Below, piece by piece: positions 42,730 through 52,114 of a stretch of 64,000 nucleotides of DNA (positions are counted from its first letter, which is position 1; every line of letters starts with the position of its first letter). Below the pieces are notes generated by a model, which saw nothing but the letters and a program-made list of their open reading frames with translations, was not told where the DNA came from and made no database searches. Origin of the DNA: Streptomyces puniciscabiei. Lineage in GTDB: Bacteria > Actinomycetota > Actinomycetes > Streptomycetales > Streptomycetaceae. A program made the translations under genes and the position numbers. The stretch covers positions 1,054,001-1,118,000 of the forward strand of contig NZ_VFNX01000001.1 in assembly GCF_006715785.1 (NCBI RefSeq), in the 5' to 3' direction.

Positions 42730-44895
42730 ATGGAGCACACGAGCAACGCGGATCTCCGGGCAGAGGCGGATGCCGTCCTCGCCCGGCTCGTCGGGGATGC
42801 CACGGGCGCGGCCCGCCTGCGCGAGGACCAGTGGCGGGCGATCGAGGCGCTGGTCGCCGAGCGGCGCAGGGCCCTGGTCGTGCAGCGCACGGGGTGGGGC
42901 AAGTCCGCGGTGTACTTCGTGGCGACCTCGCTGCTGCGTGCCAGAGGCAGCGGACCGACGGTGATCGTCTCGCCCCTGCTCGCGCTCATGCGCAATCAGG
43001 TGGAGGCCGCGGCCCGGGCCGGCATCCACGCCCGCACCATCAACTCCTCCAACACCGAGGAGTGGGACGCCGTCCAGGCCGAGATCGCGGCCGGCCAGGT
43101 AGATGTCCTGCTCGTCAGCCCCGAGCGGCTGAACAACCCGGACTTCCGCGACCAGGTTCTGCCCAAGCTCTCCGCCGCGACCGGCCTGCTGGTCGTGGAC
43201 GAGGCCCACTGCATCTCCGACTGGGGTCACGACTTCCGTCCCGACTACCGTCGGCTGCGCACCATGCTCGGCGACCTCCCGCCCGGTGTCCCCGTGCTGG
43301 CCACCACCGCGACGGCCAACGCCCGGGTGACCGCGGATGTCGCCGAGCAGCTGGGCACCGGCGGCACCTCGGACGCCCTGGTGCTGCGCGGGCCGCTGGA
43401 CCGGGAGAGCCTGAGCCTCGGCGTGCTGCGGCTGCCTGACGCCGCGCACCGGATGGCCTGGCTCGCCGACCACCTCGACGACCTGCCGGGCTCCGGCATC
43501 GTCTACACGCTCACCGTCGCCGCCGCCGAGGAGGTCACCGCGTTCCTGCGGCATCGGGGGCACACCGTCGCCTCGTACACGGGCAAGACGGAGAACGCCG
43601 AACGGCAGCAGGCCGAGGACGATCTGCTCGCCAACCGGGTCAAGGCGCTGGTCGCCACCTCCGCGCTCGGTATGGGTTTCGACAAGCCGGATCTCGGTTT
43701 CGTGGTCCACCTGGGCTCCCCCTCCTCCCCCATCGCCTACTACCAGCAGGTCGGCCGGGCGGGCCGCGGCGTCGAACACGCCGAAGTGCTGCTGCTGCCG
43801 GGCAAGGAGGACGAGGCGATCTGGCAGTACTTCGCGTCGCTCGCCTTCCCCTCCGAGGAGCTGGTCCGGCGCACACTGGACGTCCTCGCCCGGGCGGACG
43901 GCCCCCTGTCGCTGCCCGCGCTGGAGCCTCTCGTCGAGCTGCGCCGCTCGCGGCTGGAGACCATGCTGAAGGTCCTCGACGTGGACGGAGCGGTCCGACG
44001 CGTCAAGGGCGGCTGGATCGCCACCGGGCAGCCCTGGTCGTACGACACCGAGCGCTACGACTGGGTGGCCCGACAGCGGGCGGTCGAACAGGAGGCGATG
44101 CGCGCCTACGCGTCCACCACCGAGTGCCGGATGGAGTTCCTGCAGCGGCAGCTGGACGACGAGGGCGCCAAACCCTGCGGACGCTGCGACAACTGTGCCG
44201 GCCCTCGTTTCACCGCCGACATGTCCACGGCGGCGGTGGACGCCGCGCGCAGCGACCTGGACAGGGCCGGTGTCGAGGTGGAGCCCCGCCGTATGTGGCC
44301 GACGGGCCTGCCGGCCATCGGGATCGACCTCAAGGGACGCATTCCAGCCGGTGAACAGGCCGCCCCGGGACGGGCCCTGGGGCGGTTGTCGGACATCGGC
44401 TGGGGCAACCGGCTGCGTCCGCTCCTCGCGCCTCAGGCGCCGGACACCGCCGTACCGGACGATGTGGCGCGGGCCGTGGTCGGTGTCCTGGCCGACTGGG
44501 CGAAGGGCCCCTGCGGCTGGGCCCCCGGTGTGGCCGACGCCCAGGCCCGGCCGGTGGGCGTCGTCACCCTCGCCTCGCGAACCCGCCCCTCGCTGATCCG
44601 CTCCCTGGGCGCGCGGATCGCCGAGGTCGGCCGGCTGCCCTTGCTCGGCTCCGTGGAGTACGCCGAGGACGTGCCTCGGGTGTCGCGCAGCAACAGCGCG
44701 CAACGGCTCAAGGCCCTCGACGGTGCGCTGACGGTACCGCCCGCCCTCGTCTCGGCACTCACGGCGGCCGACGGACCGGTGCTGCTGGTCGACGACTTCA
44801 CGGAGACGGGCTGGACTCTCGCTGTCGCGGCGCGCCTCCTCAGAAGGTCCGGCGCGCGGGCGGTGTTGCCGCTGGTCCTGGCCGTCCAGGGTTGA
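42730..44895 (+). CDS. RecQ-type helicase fused to phosphoribosyltransferase-like domain
   Basis: This 721-residue protein begins with a RecQ superfamily II helicase core: Walker A QRTGWGKS (Lys about 58), motif II VVDEAHCISDWGHDFRPDYR with the RecQ aromatic-rich loop, motif VI QVGRAGRG, and the four-cysteine zinc module (CRMEF, then CGRCDNC). Beyond about residue 510 comes a domain ending in VLLVDDFTETGWTL, the PRPP-binding loop of type I phosphoribosyltransferases. I start at ATG 42730; ATG 42721 is possible and no clear ribosome site exists. A 3'-5' helicase role in replication-fork or recombination repair is expected; what the PRT-like part does is unknown. Confidence 0.87.
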   Translation: MEHTSNADLRAEADAVLARLVGDATGAARLREDQWRAIEALVAERRRALVVQRTGWGKSAVYFVATSLLRARGSGPTVIVSPLLALMRNQVEAAARAGIHARTINSSNTEEWDAVQAEIAAGQVDVLLVSPERLNNPDFRDQVLPKLSAATGLLVVDEAHCISDWGHDFRPDYRRLRTMLGDLPPGVPVLATTATANARVTADVAEQLGTGGTSDALVLRGPLDRESLSLGVLRLPDAAHRMAWLADHLDDLPGSGIVYTLTVAAAEEVTAFLRHRGHTVASYTGKTENAERQQAEDDLLANRVKALVATSALGMGFDKPDLGFVVHLGSPSSPIAYYQQVGRAGRGVEHAEVLLLPGKEDEAIWQYFASLAFPSEELVRRTLDVLARADGPLSLPALEPLVELRRSRLETMLKVLDVDGAVRRVKGGWIATGQPWSYDTERYDWVARQRAVEQEAMRAYASTTECRMEFLQRQLDDEGAKPCGRCDNCAGPRFTADMSTAAVDAARSDLDRAGVEVEPRRMWPTGLPAIGIDLKGRIPAGEQAAPGRALGRLSDIGWGNRLRPLLAPQAPDTAVPDDVARAVVGVLADWAKGPCGWAPGVADAQARPVGVVTLASRTRPSLIRSLGARIAEVGRLPLLGSVEYAEDVPRVSRSNSAQRLKALDGALTVPPALVSALTAADGPVLLVDDFTETGWTLAVAARLLRRSGARAVLPLVLAVQG

Positions 44896-45161
44896 CCGCG
44901 CACCCGCCGCGGCGGCCGCGCGGACACGGCCCGGCACCCGCAGGCGTCATCGGTCGAACCTTTGGGTAGGGATATAAGCCACGCACCACCAGATAACCGT
45001 CGGTGGCCCCAATTGCTCGTTGCCGCATCCAAGTTCGGCAGGAAGAATTGAGGTCCGCTCCCCGCGCGGCTCGTCCCGTGATCGGTTGGGCTCTGCTGCG
45101 GTGCGCGGTCCCTCTAATCCGACCTCGCCCGTAGTGTGGGCGCGTAGCCGAAGGGAGGAAC

Positions 45162-45782
45162 GTGACCTTCGGATTCGCCTCGTCCTCGGCGGCCTCGTTG
45201 TCGACCTCCGCGTCCGCCGCTTCCGCCAGCCGTCTGCTCGAGCCGGCCGAATGGGCCGCCGCCGGAATCCCTCTGCTGCGCAACCCCCGTGAGGTCGTCA
45301 GCGGGCTGCACGCCCGCCATCGGCCGAGGCTCTCCACGGCGATCGTGGCAGTGCTCGATCCGGACGAGCGGCTGTGCGCCAGTGCGTCGTTCACACGTCG
45401 TCCTGCGCCGGCCGACGGCTGGATGTTCCGCAACGCGCTGCTCGCGCAGCTGCGCCGGGTGATTCCGCACGACCTGAGACGCCGGACCCCGGTGCGCACG
45501 GCCATCCTCGTCTACTGCCGTGAGGGAGACGCGCGTTGGACGGAGGAGGACGGCGCGTGGATGTGGGGTCTGCGTGACGCCTGTACGTTGCACGGGCTGC
45601 GCTGCGGGGCGTACATCACGCTGACCCAGGACGGCTGGCACGTGCTCGGCGAGGGACGCAGCGGCCGCCGCCCCAACGCCGATTCCGCGCCCATGTCCTT
45701 CGCCACGTCCGACACGCCGCCGCTCCCGCCGCGCACCGGCGGCCCGGTCTCCGAGGTCCTGCGCCGCGCGGCGGCCCGCTGA
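45162..45782 (+). CDS. hypothetical protein, 206 aa
   Basis: This is not firmly assigned. The product begins with a Ser/Ala-rich stretch, then a globular part (about 30-170) with LEPAEWAAAGIPLLRNPREV, STAIVAVLDPDERLCASASF and GWHVLGEG, which loosely recalls RadC/JAB-like folds but lacks the metal motif HxH...D. The tail is Pro-rich. It starts with GTG at 45162 with AAGGGAGG three bases upstream, a strong site, so it is a real gene. It follows the RecQ-like gene on the same strand after 266 bases. Confidence 0.72.
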   Translation: MTFGFASSSAASLSTSASAASASRLLEPAEWAAAGIPLLRNPREVVSGLHARHRPRLSTAIVAVLDPDERLCASASFTRRPAPADGWMFRNALLAQLRRVIPHDLRRRTPVRTAILVYCREGDARWTEEDGAWMWGLRDACTLHGLRCGAYITLTQDGWHVLGEGRSGRRPNADSAPMSFATSDTPPLPPRTGGPVSEVLRRAAAR

Positions 45783-46331
45783 AAGGCTCTGCGGGAGGTC
45801 GGTCGGGCCGGCCCTGACCTCTTTCGGCCACCGCCCTGCCCGCAGGCACGGCGAGGCAACCGTCCACCGCCGCGGCGCCACACGAAGCCGTGCCGTGGCC
45901 CGCGGAACGCAGGGGCCGCCCCTACCGAAAGCGACGTGAGGGCCCTACCGTGCCGGGGTCGGGAGACAGGGTGTGCCGTGCCGAGTGACCGGCATCCAAC
46001 CCATCCGGCAGCGGTACGGGCCGTCCGAGAGCCTCACCCAGGTGCCGGCAGCCATGCCCATGCGGGCGGCGGCGTCATGGTCCGGCCCCGGCAGGGCAAA
46101 CAGCGTGAGCCGGGCCGGGGGGCGATCCCCGCCCCACAACCGCCGCTCGCCACCCGGCGCCTGGGTGCATCGCCGGGACGCCGTGCGCGAGTGAACCTGC
46201 CGTCGGTGTGAGCGGGTCGGCCGCCGATCGTACGGGCACGCCATTCGTGCGGGCATGCCAAAGGCCACGCCGTGCGGATTCCACCGGAGCGGTTCCTTCG
46301 CCACCCCGGTTCTCGAGGTGCCGGAGGAGGC
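45783..46331. other. 549-base convergent spacer, no supported gene
   Basis: This lies between convergent genes. GAGGTC (45795-45800) and GACCTC (45816-45821), with the inner palindrome GGGCCGGCCC and followed by TTT, form a modest terminator for the rightward gene. Short frames on both strands (about 73-119 codons) have no ribosome site or recognisable fold, and they overlap each other. No RNA gene was recognised. Confidence 0.45.
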
Positions 46332-46985
46332 TCAGACGCCTGCGCCCAGCACCGAGTTGATCTGCTGCGGGTCGCCGCAGACGATCAGCAGGGCACCGGC
46401 CCGGGTATGGGCCAGCGAAAGGGCCGAGGCAGCAGCGGAAGCGGGGCCTCCATTGACGGCCACGACGACCACGGGCCGGGACCCGGCGCGTGAGGCGACG
46501 GCGGCGTCCGCATAGAAGACGTCGTCACCGGCGTCGTGCTGCGCCCAGTAGGAAGCTTCACCGAAGGACAGCTCGTGCTCCGCCCACGGGTGCTGGGACC
46601 CGGTGGTGATCACGAGCACGTCGCCGGGGGCGTGGCCCGAGTCCAGCAGCAGGTCCACCGCCTCGTCGGCGGCGTCGAGCGCACCCTCGGCCGAGGCCGG
46701 GATCAGCTGGATCTGCGGGGTGGCCGCCGCGGCGGCAGGAGCGGCCGGGCCGGACTGGCCCGGCTTGGCCGGAGCCACGTCACGCGGCGTGCGCTGCACC
46801 GGCGGCGCCGGCCGCGGGGGGCCGGGACGACCGGGGCGGGACGGAGCCGCGGGGCGGGGGCCGGGTACGGGGCGGGGGGTCGGCGCGGTACGGCCGCTGG
46901 CCGGAGTGGCGCGCGGACCCTGGGCACTCTCGTGAATCTGAGGCTCCTCGGGAATGAGAGGCATGAGCTGATATTTATCAAACAT
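46332..46985 (-). CDS. hypothetical protein with Pro-rich N-terminus
   Basis: This 217-residue protein begins at ATG 46985 (MFDKYQLMPLIPEEPQ). Residues about 20-90 are Pro/Arg/Ala-rich and disordered; residues about 100-217 form a globular alpha/beta unit (LIPASAEGALDAADEAVDLL, GDVLVITTGSQHPWAEHELS, LLIVCGDPQQINSVLGAGV) that resembles the C-terminal segment of superfamily I helicases but has no Walker motif of its own. It follows rnhB by 47 bases on the same strand, so the two may be cotranscribed. A protein-protein adaptor in DNA metabolism is conceivable; the function is unknown. Confidence 0.75.
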   Translation of the reverse strand: MFDKYQLMPLIPEEPQIHESAQGPRATPASGRTAPTPRPVPGPRPAAPSRPGRPGPPRPAPPVQRTPRDVAPAKPGQSGPAAPAAAAATPQIQLIPASAEGALDAADEAVDLLLDSGHAPGDVLVITTGSQHPWAEHELSFGEASYWAQHDAGDDVFYADAAVASRAGSRPVVVVAVNGGPASAAASALSLAHTRAGALLIVCGDPQQINSVLGAGV

Positions 46986-47032
46986 TGGTGCGGCGTGGGT
47001 GACCGGGTGGCACATCAGTGCGAGCGGAACCG

Positions 47033-47734
47033 TCAGAAATCAAAGCCGAGCTGACCCTCGATTTCCGGAACGCCTCCGTCCACCCAGCTGCGGACCTTCT
47101 TGAGGTGCCGCCACTGAGGCAACGCATCAAGATACGCCCACGACAAGCGGTGGAGCGGGGTGGGCCCCCACTCCTCCAGTGCGGCCTTGTGCACGGGCGA
47201 CGGATACCCGGCGTTGTCCGCAAATCCGAAGTGTGCATGGTCGGCACCCAGTTCGGCCATCATTTTGTCGCGCCGAACCTTGGCGATCACCGACGCCGCC
47301 GCGACGGCCACACAGGACTGATCGCCCTTGATCACCGTGCGCACCCTCCATGGCGCGCCGAGATAGTCGTGCTTCCCGTCGAGGATCACGGCGTCGGGGC
47401 GGACCGGCAGAGCGTCCAGGGCGCGGACCGCGGCGAGCCGCAGCGCGGCCGTCATTCCCAGGTCGTCGATCTCCTCGGGGGAGGCATGCCCCAGCGCGTA
47501 GGCCGTCACCCACGCCTGCAGGACCTCCGCCAGTTCCGTGCGCCGCTTGATCGTCAGCAGCTTGGAGTCGGTCAGCCCCTCGGGTGGGCGGCGGAGTCCG
47601 GTGATCGCGGCGCAGACGGTGACAGGTCCGGCCCAGGCGCCGCGCCCCACCTCGTCGACACCGGCAATGATCTTCGCTCCGGTCGTGGCGCGCAGGGAGC
47701 GCTCGACGGTGTGAGTAGGCGGTACGTACGGCAT
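47033..47734 (-). CDS. rnhB: ribonuclease HII
   Basis: This 233-residue enzyme cuts RNA in RNA-DNA hybrids and single ribonucleotides in DNA. The metal-binding acidic residues appear in [13 protein letters not shown] (Asp, Glu), in [12 protein letters not shown] and in [13 protein letters not shown]. Length and motif order are standard for type 2 RNase H. ATG 47734 is the start. The hypothetical gene downstream follows after 47 bases. Confidence 0.95.
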   Translation of the reverse strand: MPYVPPTHTVERSLRATTGAKIIAGVDEVGRGAWAGPVTVCAAITGLRRPPEGLTDSKLLTIKRRTELAEVLQAWVTAYALGHASPEEIDDLGMTAALRLAAVRALDALPVRPDAVILDGKHDYLGAPWRVRTVIKGDQSCVAVAAASVIAKVRRDKMMAELGADHAHFGFADNAGYPSPVHKAALEEWGPTPLHRLSWAYLDALPQWRHLKKVRSWVDGGVPEIEGQLGFDF

Positions 47735-47815
47735 GGCGCCCTTAGCGTACGCCGCCGGGATCGCCGGCCGACACCCCGGTCGCCCCCGCGCCCGGCGGAT
47801 CGCCGGCGTGCGGGA

Positions 47816-48439
47816 TCACCTTCTGTGGGGCCGGAGCAGCGGGAGCATCAACTGGTCGATCATCTCTTCGAGGTCTCGATCGCTCCATTCGCTGGCGCAC
47901 ATTTTTGAGCGATACATCATCATCGCCGGGATGGCATCGAAGACATAGCCGTTGGCCGCGTCCGGACGCACCTCCCCCCGCTCAATTCCGCGAGAAACGA
48001 CCTCGCGCAGGAGCTTGAGGGTCGGCTCCACCACCCCTCCGACGATCACCTCCTGGAAGCGCTCCACCTGGATCTGGTCGCACTCGTGAATCACCGACCG
48101 CAGCGCAACACCGGGGGGCGAGAACATGATCTGCCGCACTTGCCGGCACAGGGCGATGAGGTCCTCGCGCACGCCACCGAGATCCGGGGCCGTCTCCACT
48201 TTGGGCAGTCCGGCCACCAGGGCGTCCGCGACAAGGTCCTCCTTGGATGACCAGCGGCGGTACACCGCGGCCTTGCCGGTCTGGGCGCCGGCGGCGACTC
48301 CCTCCATGGTCAGCCCTTTCCAGCCGACCTCGCCGAGCTGCTCCAGCGCGGCTTCGAGGATCGCGCGCTCCAGCACCACGCCGCGCCGACGAGGGGAAGC
48401 CGCCCGAGCGGGAGCGGCCGTCCAGCGCGAGGTAACCAT
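47816..48439 (-). CDS. TetR-family repressor of the adjacent MFS pump
   Basis: This 207-residue regulator has an N-terminal TetR helix-turn-helix (ILEAALEQLGEVGWKGLTME, then AAGAQTGKAAVYRRWSSKEDL) and a TetR C-terminal ligand domain. The ATG at 48439 has GGAGAG six bases upstream. The gene is divergent from an efflux pump gene; two near-identical 18-base palindromes in the spacer are the expected operators, so it should repress the pump and probably itself, with release by a pump substrate. Confidence 0.92.
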   Translation of the reverse strand: MVTSRWTAAPARAASPRRRGVVLERAILEAALEQLGEVGWKGLTMEGVAAGAQTGKAAVYRRWSSKEDLVADALVAGLPKVETAPDLGGVREDLIALCRQVRQIMFSPPGVALRSVIHECDQIQVERFQEVIVGGVVEPTLKLLREVVSRGIERGEVRPDAANGYVFDAIPAMMMYRSKMCASEWSDRDLEEMIDQLMLPLLRPHRR

Positions 48440-48534
48440 CTCTGTCTCTCCAACATGCAGGGGAAGCGAGGATTCCGGGGAACGGTGCGCCGCGCTGCAG
48501 CAACGGGGGGACGCGAGGCGGCGCGCAAGCTTAA

Positions 48535-48552
48535 GTGAACGCTTGCGTTCAC
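48535..48552. promoter_or_regulatory. TetR operator 1
   Basis: GTGAACGCTTGCGTTCAC is a perfect palindrome with 8-base arms and a two-base centre. It covers a likely -35 element TTGCGT (48543-48548) of the efflux gene, with the -10 TACCGT at 48567-48572 after an 18-base spacer. Confidence 0.85.
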
Positions 48553-48582
48553 TGTCGGAGACTCACTACCGTGGACGCGACA

Positions 48583-48600
48583 GTGGACGCGAGCGTTCAC
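48583..48600. promoter_or_regulatory. TetR operator 2
   Basis: GTGGACGCGAGCGTTCAC repeats operator 1 with one arm mismatch, 48 bases further on, just past the predicted transcription start of the efflux gene. An extra half-site GTGGACGCG at 48571-48579 lies between the two. Confidence 0.75.
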
Positions 48601-48624
48601 TAACGCCTTCAGGGGGGACCCATA

Positions 48625-50172
48625 GTGACGACCTCTCAGCTGCTTCAGGAACCAAAGCCGGGCGTGGCCCGCCGGGAGGGGCATCCCGGCATCGCACTCA
48701 CCGTCATCGCGGCCTGCCAACTCATGGTGGTACTCGACGCGACGATTGTGAACATCGCGCTCCCGCACATTCAAGACGCACTCAAGTTCAGCACCACGGA
48801 CCTGACTTGGGTGGTCAGCGCTTACACGCTCACCTTCGGTGGCCTGCTGCTGCTCGGTGCGCGGGCCGGTGACATCCTCGGCCGTCGCCGGGTGTTCATG
48901 ACCGGCATCCTGCTGTTCACGTTCGCCTCCCTGCTGGGCGGTCTCGCCCAGGAGCCCTGGCAGTTGCTGGCCGCCCGGGCCCTGCAGGGCGTCGGCGGCG
49001 CCATCGCCTCGCCCACGTCGCTGGCGCTGATCACCACGACCTTCCCCGAAGGGCCCGAGCGCAACCGGGCCTTCGGTGTGTTCGCCGCCGTGTCCGCGGG
49101 CGGCGGCGCCATCGGCCTGCTGGCGGGCGGCATGCTCACGGACTGGCTCGACTGGCGGTGGGTGCTGTTCGTCAACGTGCCGATAGGCGTACTGATCGCC
49201 TCGCTCGCACCGCTGTACATCAACGAATCCCAGCGGCATCCCGGGCGCTTCGACATCACGGGTGCCCTGACCTCGACGGCGGGCATGGCCTCGCTCGTCT
49301 ACGGGTTCATCCGCGCCTCGGAGAACGGCTGGCGGGACGGCCTCACCCTCGGCTCGTTCGGTGCGGCCCTCGTGCTGCTGCTCGCCTTCGTCCTCACCGA
49401 GGTGCGGGCGAAGGAGCCGATCACGCCGCTCAGGATGTTCGCGGACCGCAACCGCTGGGGCACGTACGTGATCATGTTGAGCCTCGCCGCTGCGATGTTC
49501 GGCATGTTCTTCTACATCGTGCTGTTCGTCCAGGACGTACTCGGCTACAGCGCGATCAAGGCCGGTCTGGCCTTCCTCCCCGTGACGGTCGCGATCGCGG
49601 TCGGTGCCGGCCTGTCCCAGCGCTTCCTTCCGGCGCTCGGCCCGAGGCCGTTCATGATGGCCGGCACGGGCCTTGTGGTGATCGGGCTGGTCTGGCAGAC
49701 CTTCATCCGGCCGGACAGCTCCTACCTCGGCGGCGTGCTGGGGCCGATGCTGGTATTCGGTTTCGGCATGGGCCTGAACTTCGTGACGGCCACGGTCACG
49801 GCCGTGTCCGGCGTCGCCCAGCACGAGGCGGGTGCCGCCTCCGGACTCCTCAACGCCATGCAGCAGGTGGGAGGTTCGCTCGGCCTGTCCATCCTGACGA
49901 CCGTGTTCGGCTCGGCCGCCAAGGACGAGACGAAGAAGCAGGTGCCGAGGTTCCTCGCCCATGGCTCGCCGGAGCAGCAGGCCCACTTCGCCAAGACGCA
50001 CCAGTTGCCCGCGCCGTGGGGACACGAGGTCCTCGCCCACGGCATCTCCACCGCCTTCGTACCGGCTGCCGCGATGGCCGGAGTCGCGTTCCTCACCTCC
50101 TGGCTGGTGATCAGGGTCCGCAAGAGCGATCTCGATTCCCTCGCCGGCGTGGCAGGCCCGGGCATCGGCTGA
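48625..50172 (+). CDS. MFS efflux pump, DHA2 (EmrB/QacA) family
   Basis: This 515-residue proton-coupled drug exporter has about 14 membrane helices. Motif D1-like LDATIVNIALPHIQ is in the first helix, motif A GRRRVFMTG in the 2-3 loop and motif C GGAIGLLAGGML in the fifth. It starts with GTG at 48625 with GGGGGGA upstream. It is controlled by the divergent TetR gene through twin operators and ends at a long hairpin. The substrate is unknown; such pumps often protect against self-made or foreign antibiotics, but no biosynthetic cluster is adjacent. Confidence 0.93.
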   Translation: MTTSQLLQEPKPGVARREGHPGIALTVIAACQLMVVLDATIVNIALPHIQDALKFSTTDLTWVVSAYTLTFGGLLLLGARAGDILGRRRVFMTGILLFTFASLLGGLAQEPWQLLAARALQGVGGAIASPTSLALITTTFPEGPERNRAFGVFAAVSAGGGAIGLLAGGMLTDWLDWRWVLFVNVPIGVLIASLAPLYINESQRHPGRFDITGALTSTAGMASLVYGFIRASENGWRDGLTLGSFGAALVLLLAFVLTEVRAKEPITPLRMFADRNRWGTYVIMLSLAAAMFGMFFYIVLFVQDVLGYSAIKAGLAFLPVTVAIAVGAGLSQRFLPALGPRPFMMAGTGLVVIGLVWQTFIRPDSSYLGGVLGPMLVFGFGMGLNFVTATVTAVSGVAQHEAGAASGLLNAMQQVGGSLGLSILTTVFGSAAKDETKKQVPRFLAHGSPEQQAHFAKTHQLPAPWGHEVLAHGISTAFVPAAAMAGVAFLTSWLVIRVRKSDLDSLAGVAGPGIG

Positions 50173-50196
50173 TCCGGCCCGAGCCACGCGGAGCCG

Positions 50197-50250
50197 CGGT
50201 CGGCCGGACCGCCCGGGGACGGACGGCGCGCACGACGGTCCGGCCGACCG
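50197..50250 (+). terminator. terminator of the MFS gene
   Basis: CGGTCGGCCGGACCG (50197-50211) is the exact reverse complement of CGGTCCGGCCGACCG (50236-50250), a 15-bp stem with a 24-base loop. The rest of the convergent spacer, 50251-50536, shows no gene or other motif I can support. Confidence 0.75.
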
Positions 50251-50536
50251 CGCCGACACCGTCCGCGGCCGCGTGAGAAGCAGGACGGGAACCACCATCA
50301 CCACCAGCACCATGCAGGCCATATCCACTCCCCCTCCGACCGTCGCACTGCGCCTGTCCGTCGACCTGCCGCCGCAAGCCGCGACGGGACGACGGACATG
50401 GAGGGAACGGGCGACGGTCACGGAGAGTTCCCGGCGGCCACGGAGAGTCCTGAGACCGCGCACGCGGAGCGAAGCGCACGGGCGCGGACCGTGAGAACAC
50501 GGCCGGATGCCCGGGCGGCCACGTCCGCCGGACCGG

Positions 50537-51442
50537 TCAGAGCCCGGTCGGCACCCAGTCCGGCAGCGCCTCGGAGCGTTCCACCCACTCGGCGGGCGGT
50601 GTCCCCGCCTTGCCCGATGCGAGCACACCGCCCACGATCGCGCAGGTGGTGTCCACGTCACCGCCGACCCCGGCCGTCGCCCAGAAGGCCCCCTCGAAGT
50701 CCCCCAGGCTCCGCGCGGCCGACCAGAGGGCGAAGGGAACGGTGTCATGGGCGGTCGTACGACGTCCGCAGCCGAGCACCGCCGCGACGGTGCCCGCGTC
50801 GCCGTAGTCGAGCATGTCCCGGGCGCGCCGGAGTCCCTGGCCGACGGCGCTCTTCGGCACCAGGGCGATGACGCCGTCGAGGAGCGCCTCGGGACTGGGC
50901 GGGCCGTCCGGCGAGCCGGCCAGCGCCGCCGCGGCGGCCACGGCCATGGCGCCGACGACGGCCTCACGGTGCTGGTGGGTGGGGTAGGCCGAGATCTCCG
51001 CCTGATGGGTGGCCTGCTCCGGATCGTCCGCATACCAGGCACCCAGGGGCGCGATACGCATCGCCGCTCCGTTGCCCCAGGACCCCTGACCGTTGAACAG
51101 TGCGGCGGCCAGTTCACGCCAGTCCTCGCCCTCCCGGACGAGTCTCAGCAGCCGGTTGACCGCGGGGCCGTAGCCCCGGTCGAAGTCGTGGTGCTCGGCG
51201 AAGGAGCGGGCCAGCGCGTCCTGGTCGATACGTCCGTGGGCGGCCAGGACGGCGACCACGGAGCAGGCCATCTCGGTGTCGTCCGTCCACTGCCACGGCC
51301 CGGCGGGCAGCTCGTGTCGCTTGAGCAGGGGGTAGTTCGCCGGGACGAAGAACTGGGAGCCCAGGGCGTCCCCCACGGCCAATCCGCGCAGGCTCGCCAG
51401 CGCGCGCTCCAGGCGCCCGGAGGAAGAGGAGTCAGCGGTCAT
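50537..51442 (-). CDS. ADP-ribosylglycohydrolase family protein
   Basis: This 301-residue all-helical hydrolase is of the DraG/ARH type, removing ADP-ribose from proteins or related adducts. Metal-binding motifs are present: GLAVGDALGS near the N-terminus, WTDDTEMA, GNGAAMRI in the middle, and GGDVDTTCAIVGG near the C-terminus. It follows the histidine phosphatase gene by 12 bases on the same strand, so the two likely share an mRNA. The substrate is not evident; no dinitrogenase or known ADP-ribosyltransferase is encoded nearby. Confidence 0.88.
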   Translation of the reverse strand: MTADSSSSGRLERALASLRGLAVGDALGSQFFVPANYPLLKRHELPAGPWQWTDDTEMACSVVAVLAAHGRIDQDALARSFAEHHDFDRGYGPAVNRLLRLVREGEDWRELAAALFNGQGSWGNGAAMRIAPLGAWYADDPEQATHQAEISAYPTHQHREAVVGAMAVAAAAALAGSPDGPPSPEALLDGVIALVPKSAVGQGLRRARDMLDYGDAGTVAAVLGCGRRTTAHDTVPFALWSAARSLGDFEGAFWATAGVGGDVDTTCAIVGGVLASGKAGTPPAEWVERSEALPDWVPTGL

Positions 51443-51454
51443 CGCTCTGCCACT

Positions 51455-52114
51455 CTATCCGTTCACCCAGTACGGCAGCGGATCCCGCCAGCGCTCGAAA
51501 GGCCGGTCGAGCGTGTACTTGCCGTCCTCTCCGAGAACGAGCATCCGCATCTCGGCGTTCCCGGGGTTCGACAGTGACTCGAATTCGGCGACCGTCCAGT
51601 GGAACCAGCGCATGCAGAACAGTCGCATCGCCAGTCCGTGCGTCACCAGGAGGACATTGGGCGGGTGGTCCGGCGCCTCGAAGCTGCGGAACAGGCTCTC
51701 CAGGAAGCCACCGACCCGGTCGTACACGTCGGCGCCGGACTCGCCCTGCGGGAACCGGAAGAAGAAGTGGCCGTACGCGTCGCGGTAGGCCTTCTGCAGA
51801 CGCACGTCGTCGCGGTCCTGCCAGTTGCCCCAGTCCTGTTCACGCAGCCTCGGCTCCTCCCGGACCCGTATGAGGTCGGGGTCGAGGTGGAAGGCGCGCA
51901 GTGTCTCGTGCGTCCGGCGGTACGGGGAGACGTAGACGCTCACGCGTTCCCGGCCGAAGAGCTCCCGGAGCGTCTTGCCGGTCTCCTCCGCCTGCCGCCA
52001 GCCACGCTCGGTCAGCGCGAGAGCGTGGTCGGGCTCGCGCTCGTACACGGAGTCGTCGACGTTGCCCGTGGACTCGCCGTGCCGGACAAGGACGATGCGC
52101 CGTGGTCGTGCCAT
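51455..52114 (-). CDS. histidine phosphatase (phosphoglycerate mutase-like)
   Basis: This 219-residue histidine phosphatase has the catalytic RHGESTGN near residue 11, the second arginine in SPYRRTHET, the acid residue in PRLREQDWG and the second histidine in LVTHGLAMRL. It is a broad-family enzyme acting on phosphorylated metabolites; length and motifs fit a phosphatase rather than a glycolytic mutase. It is first in a two-gene leftward unit with the ADP-ribosylglycohydrolase. Confidence 0.88.
   Translation of the reverse strand: MARPRRIVLVRHGESTGNVDDSVYEREPDHALALTERGWRQAEETGKTLRELFGRERVSVYVSPYRRTHETLRAFHLDPDLIRVREEPRLREQDWGNWQDRDDVRLQKAYRDAYGHFFFRFPQGESGADVYDRVGGFLESLFRSFEAPDHPPNVLLVTHGLAMRLFCMRWFHWTVAEFESLSNPGNAEMRMLVLGEDGKYTLDRPFERWRDPLPYWVNG

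Noticed and set aside
42585..44937. Extension of the DUF4192 gene into a 1306-codon protein
   Set aside because: The upstream part is antisense to the RecQ-like gene and non-protein-like; the family start is at 42585.
45936..46304. Short overlapping ORFs of 73-119 codons
   Set aside because: They overlap on both strands, have no start signals and no conserved look.
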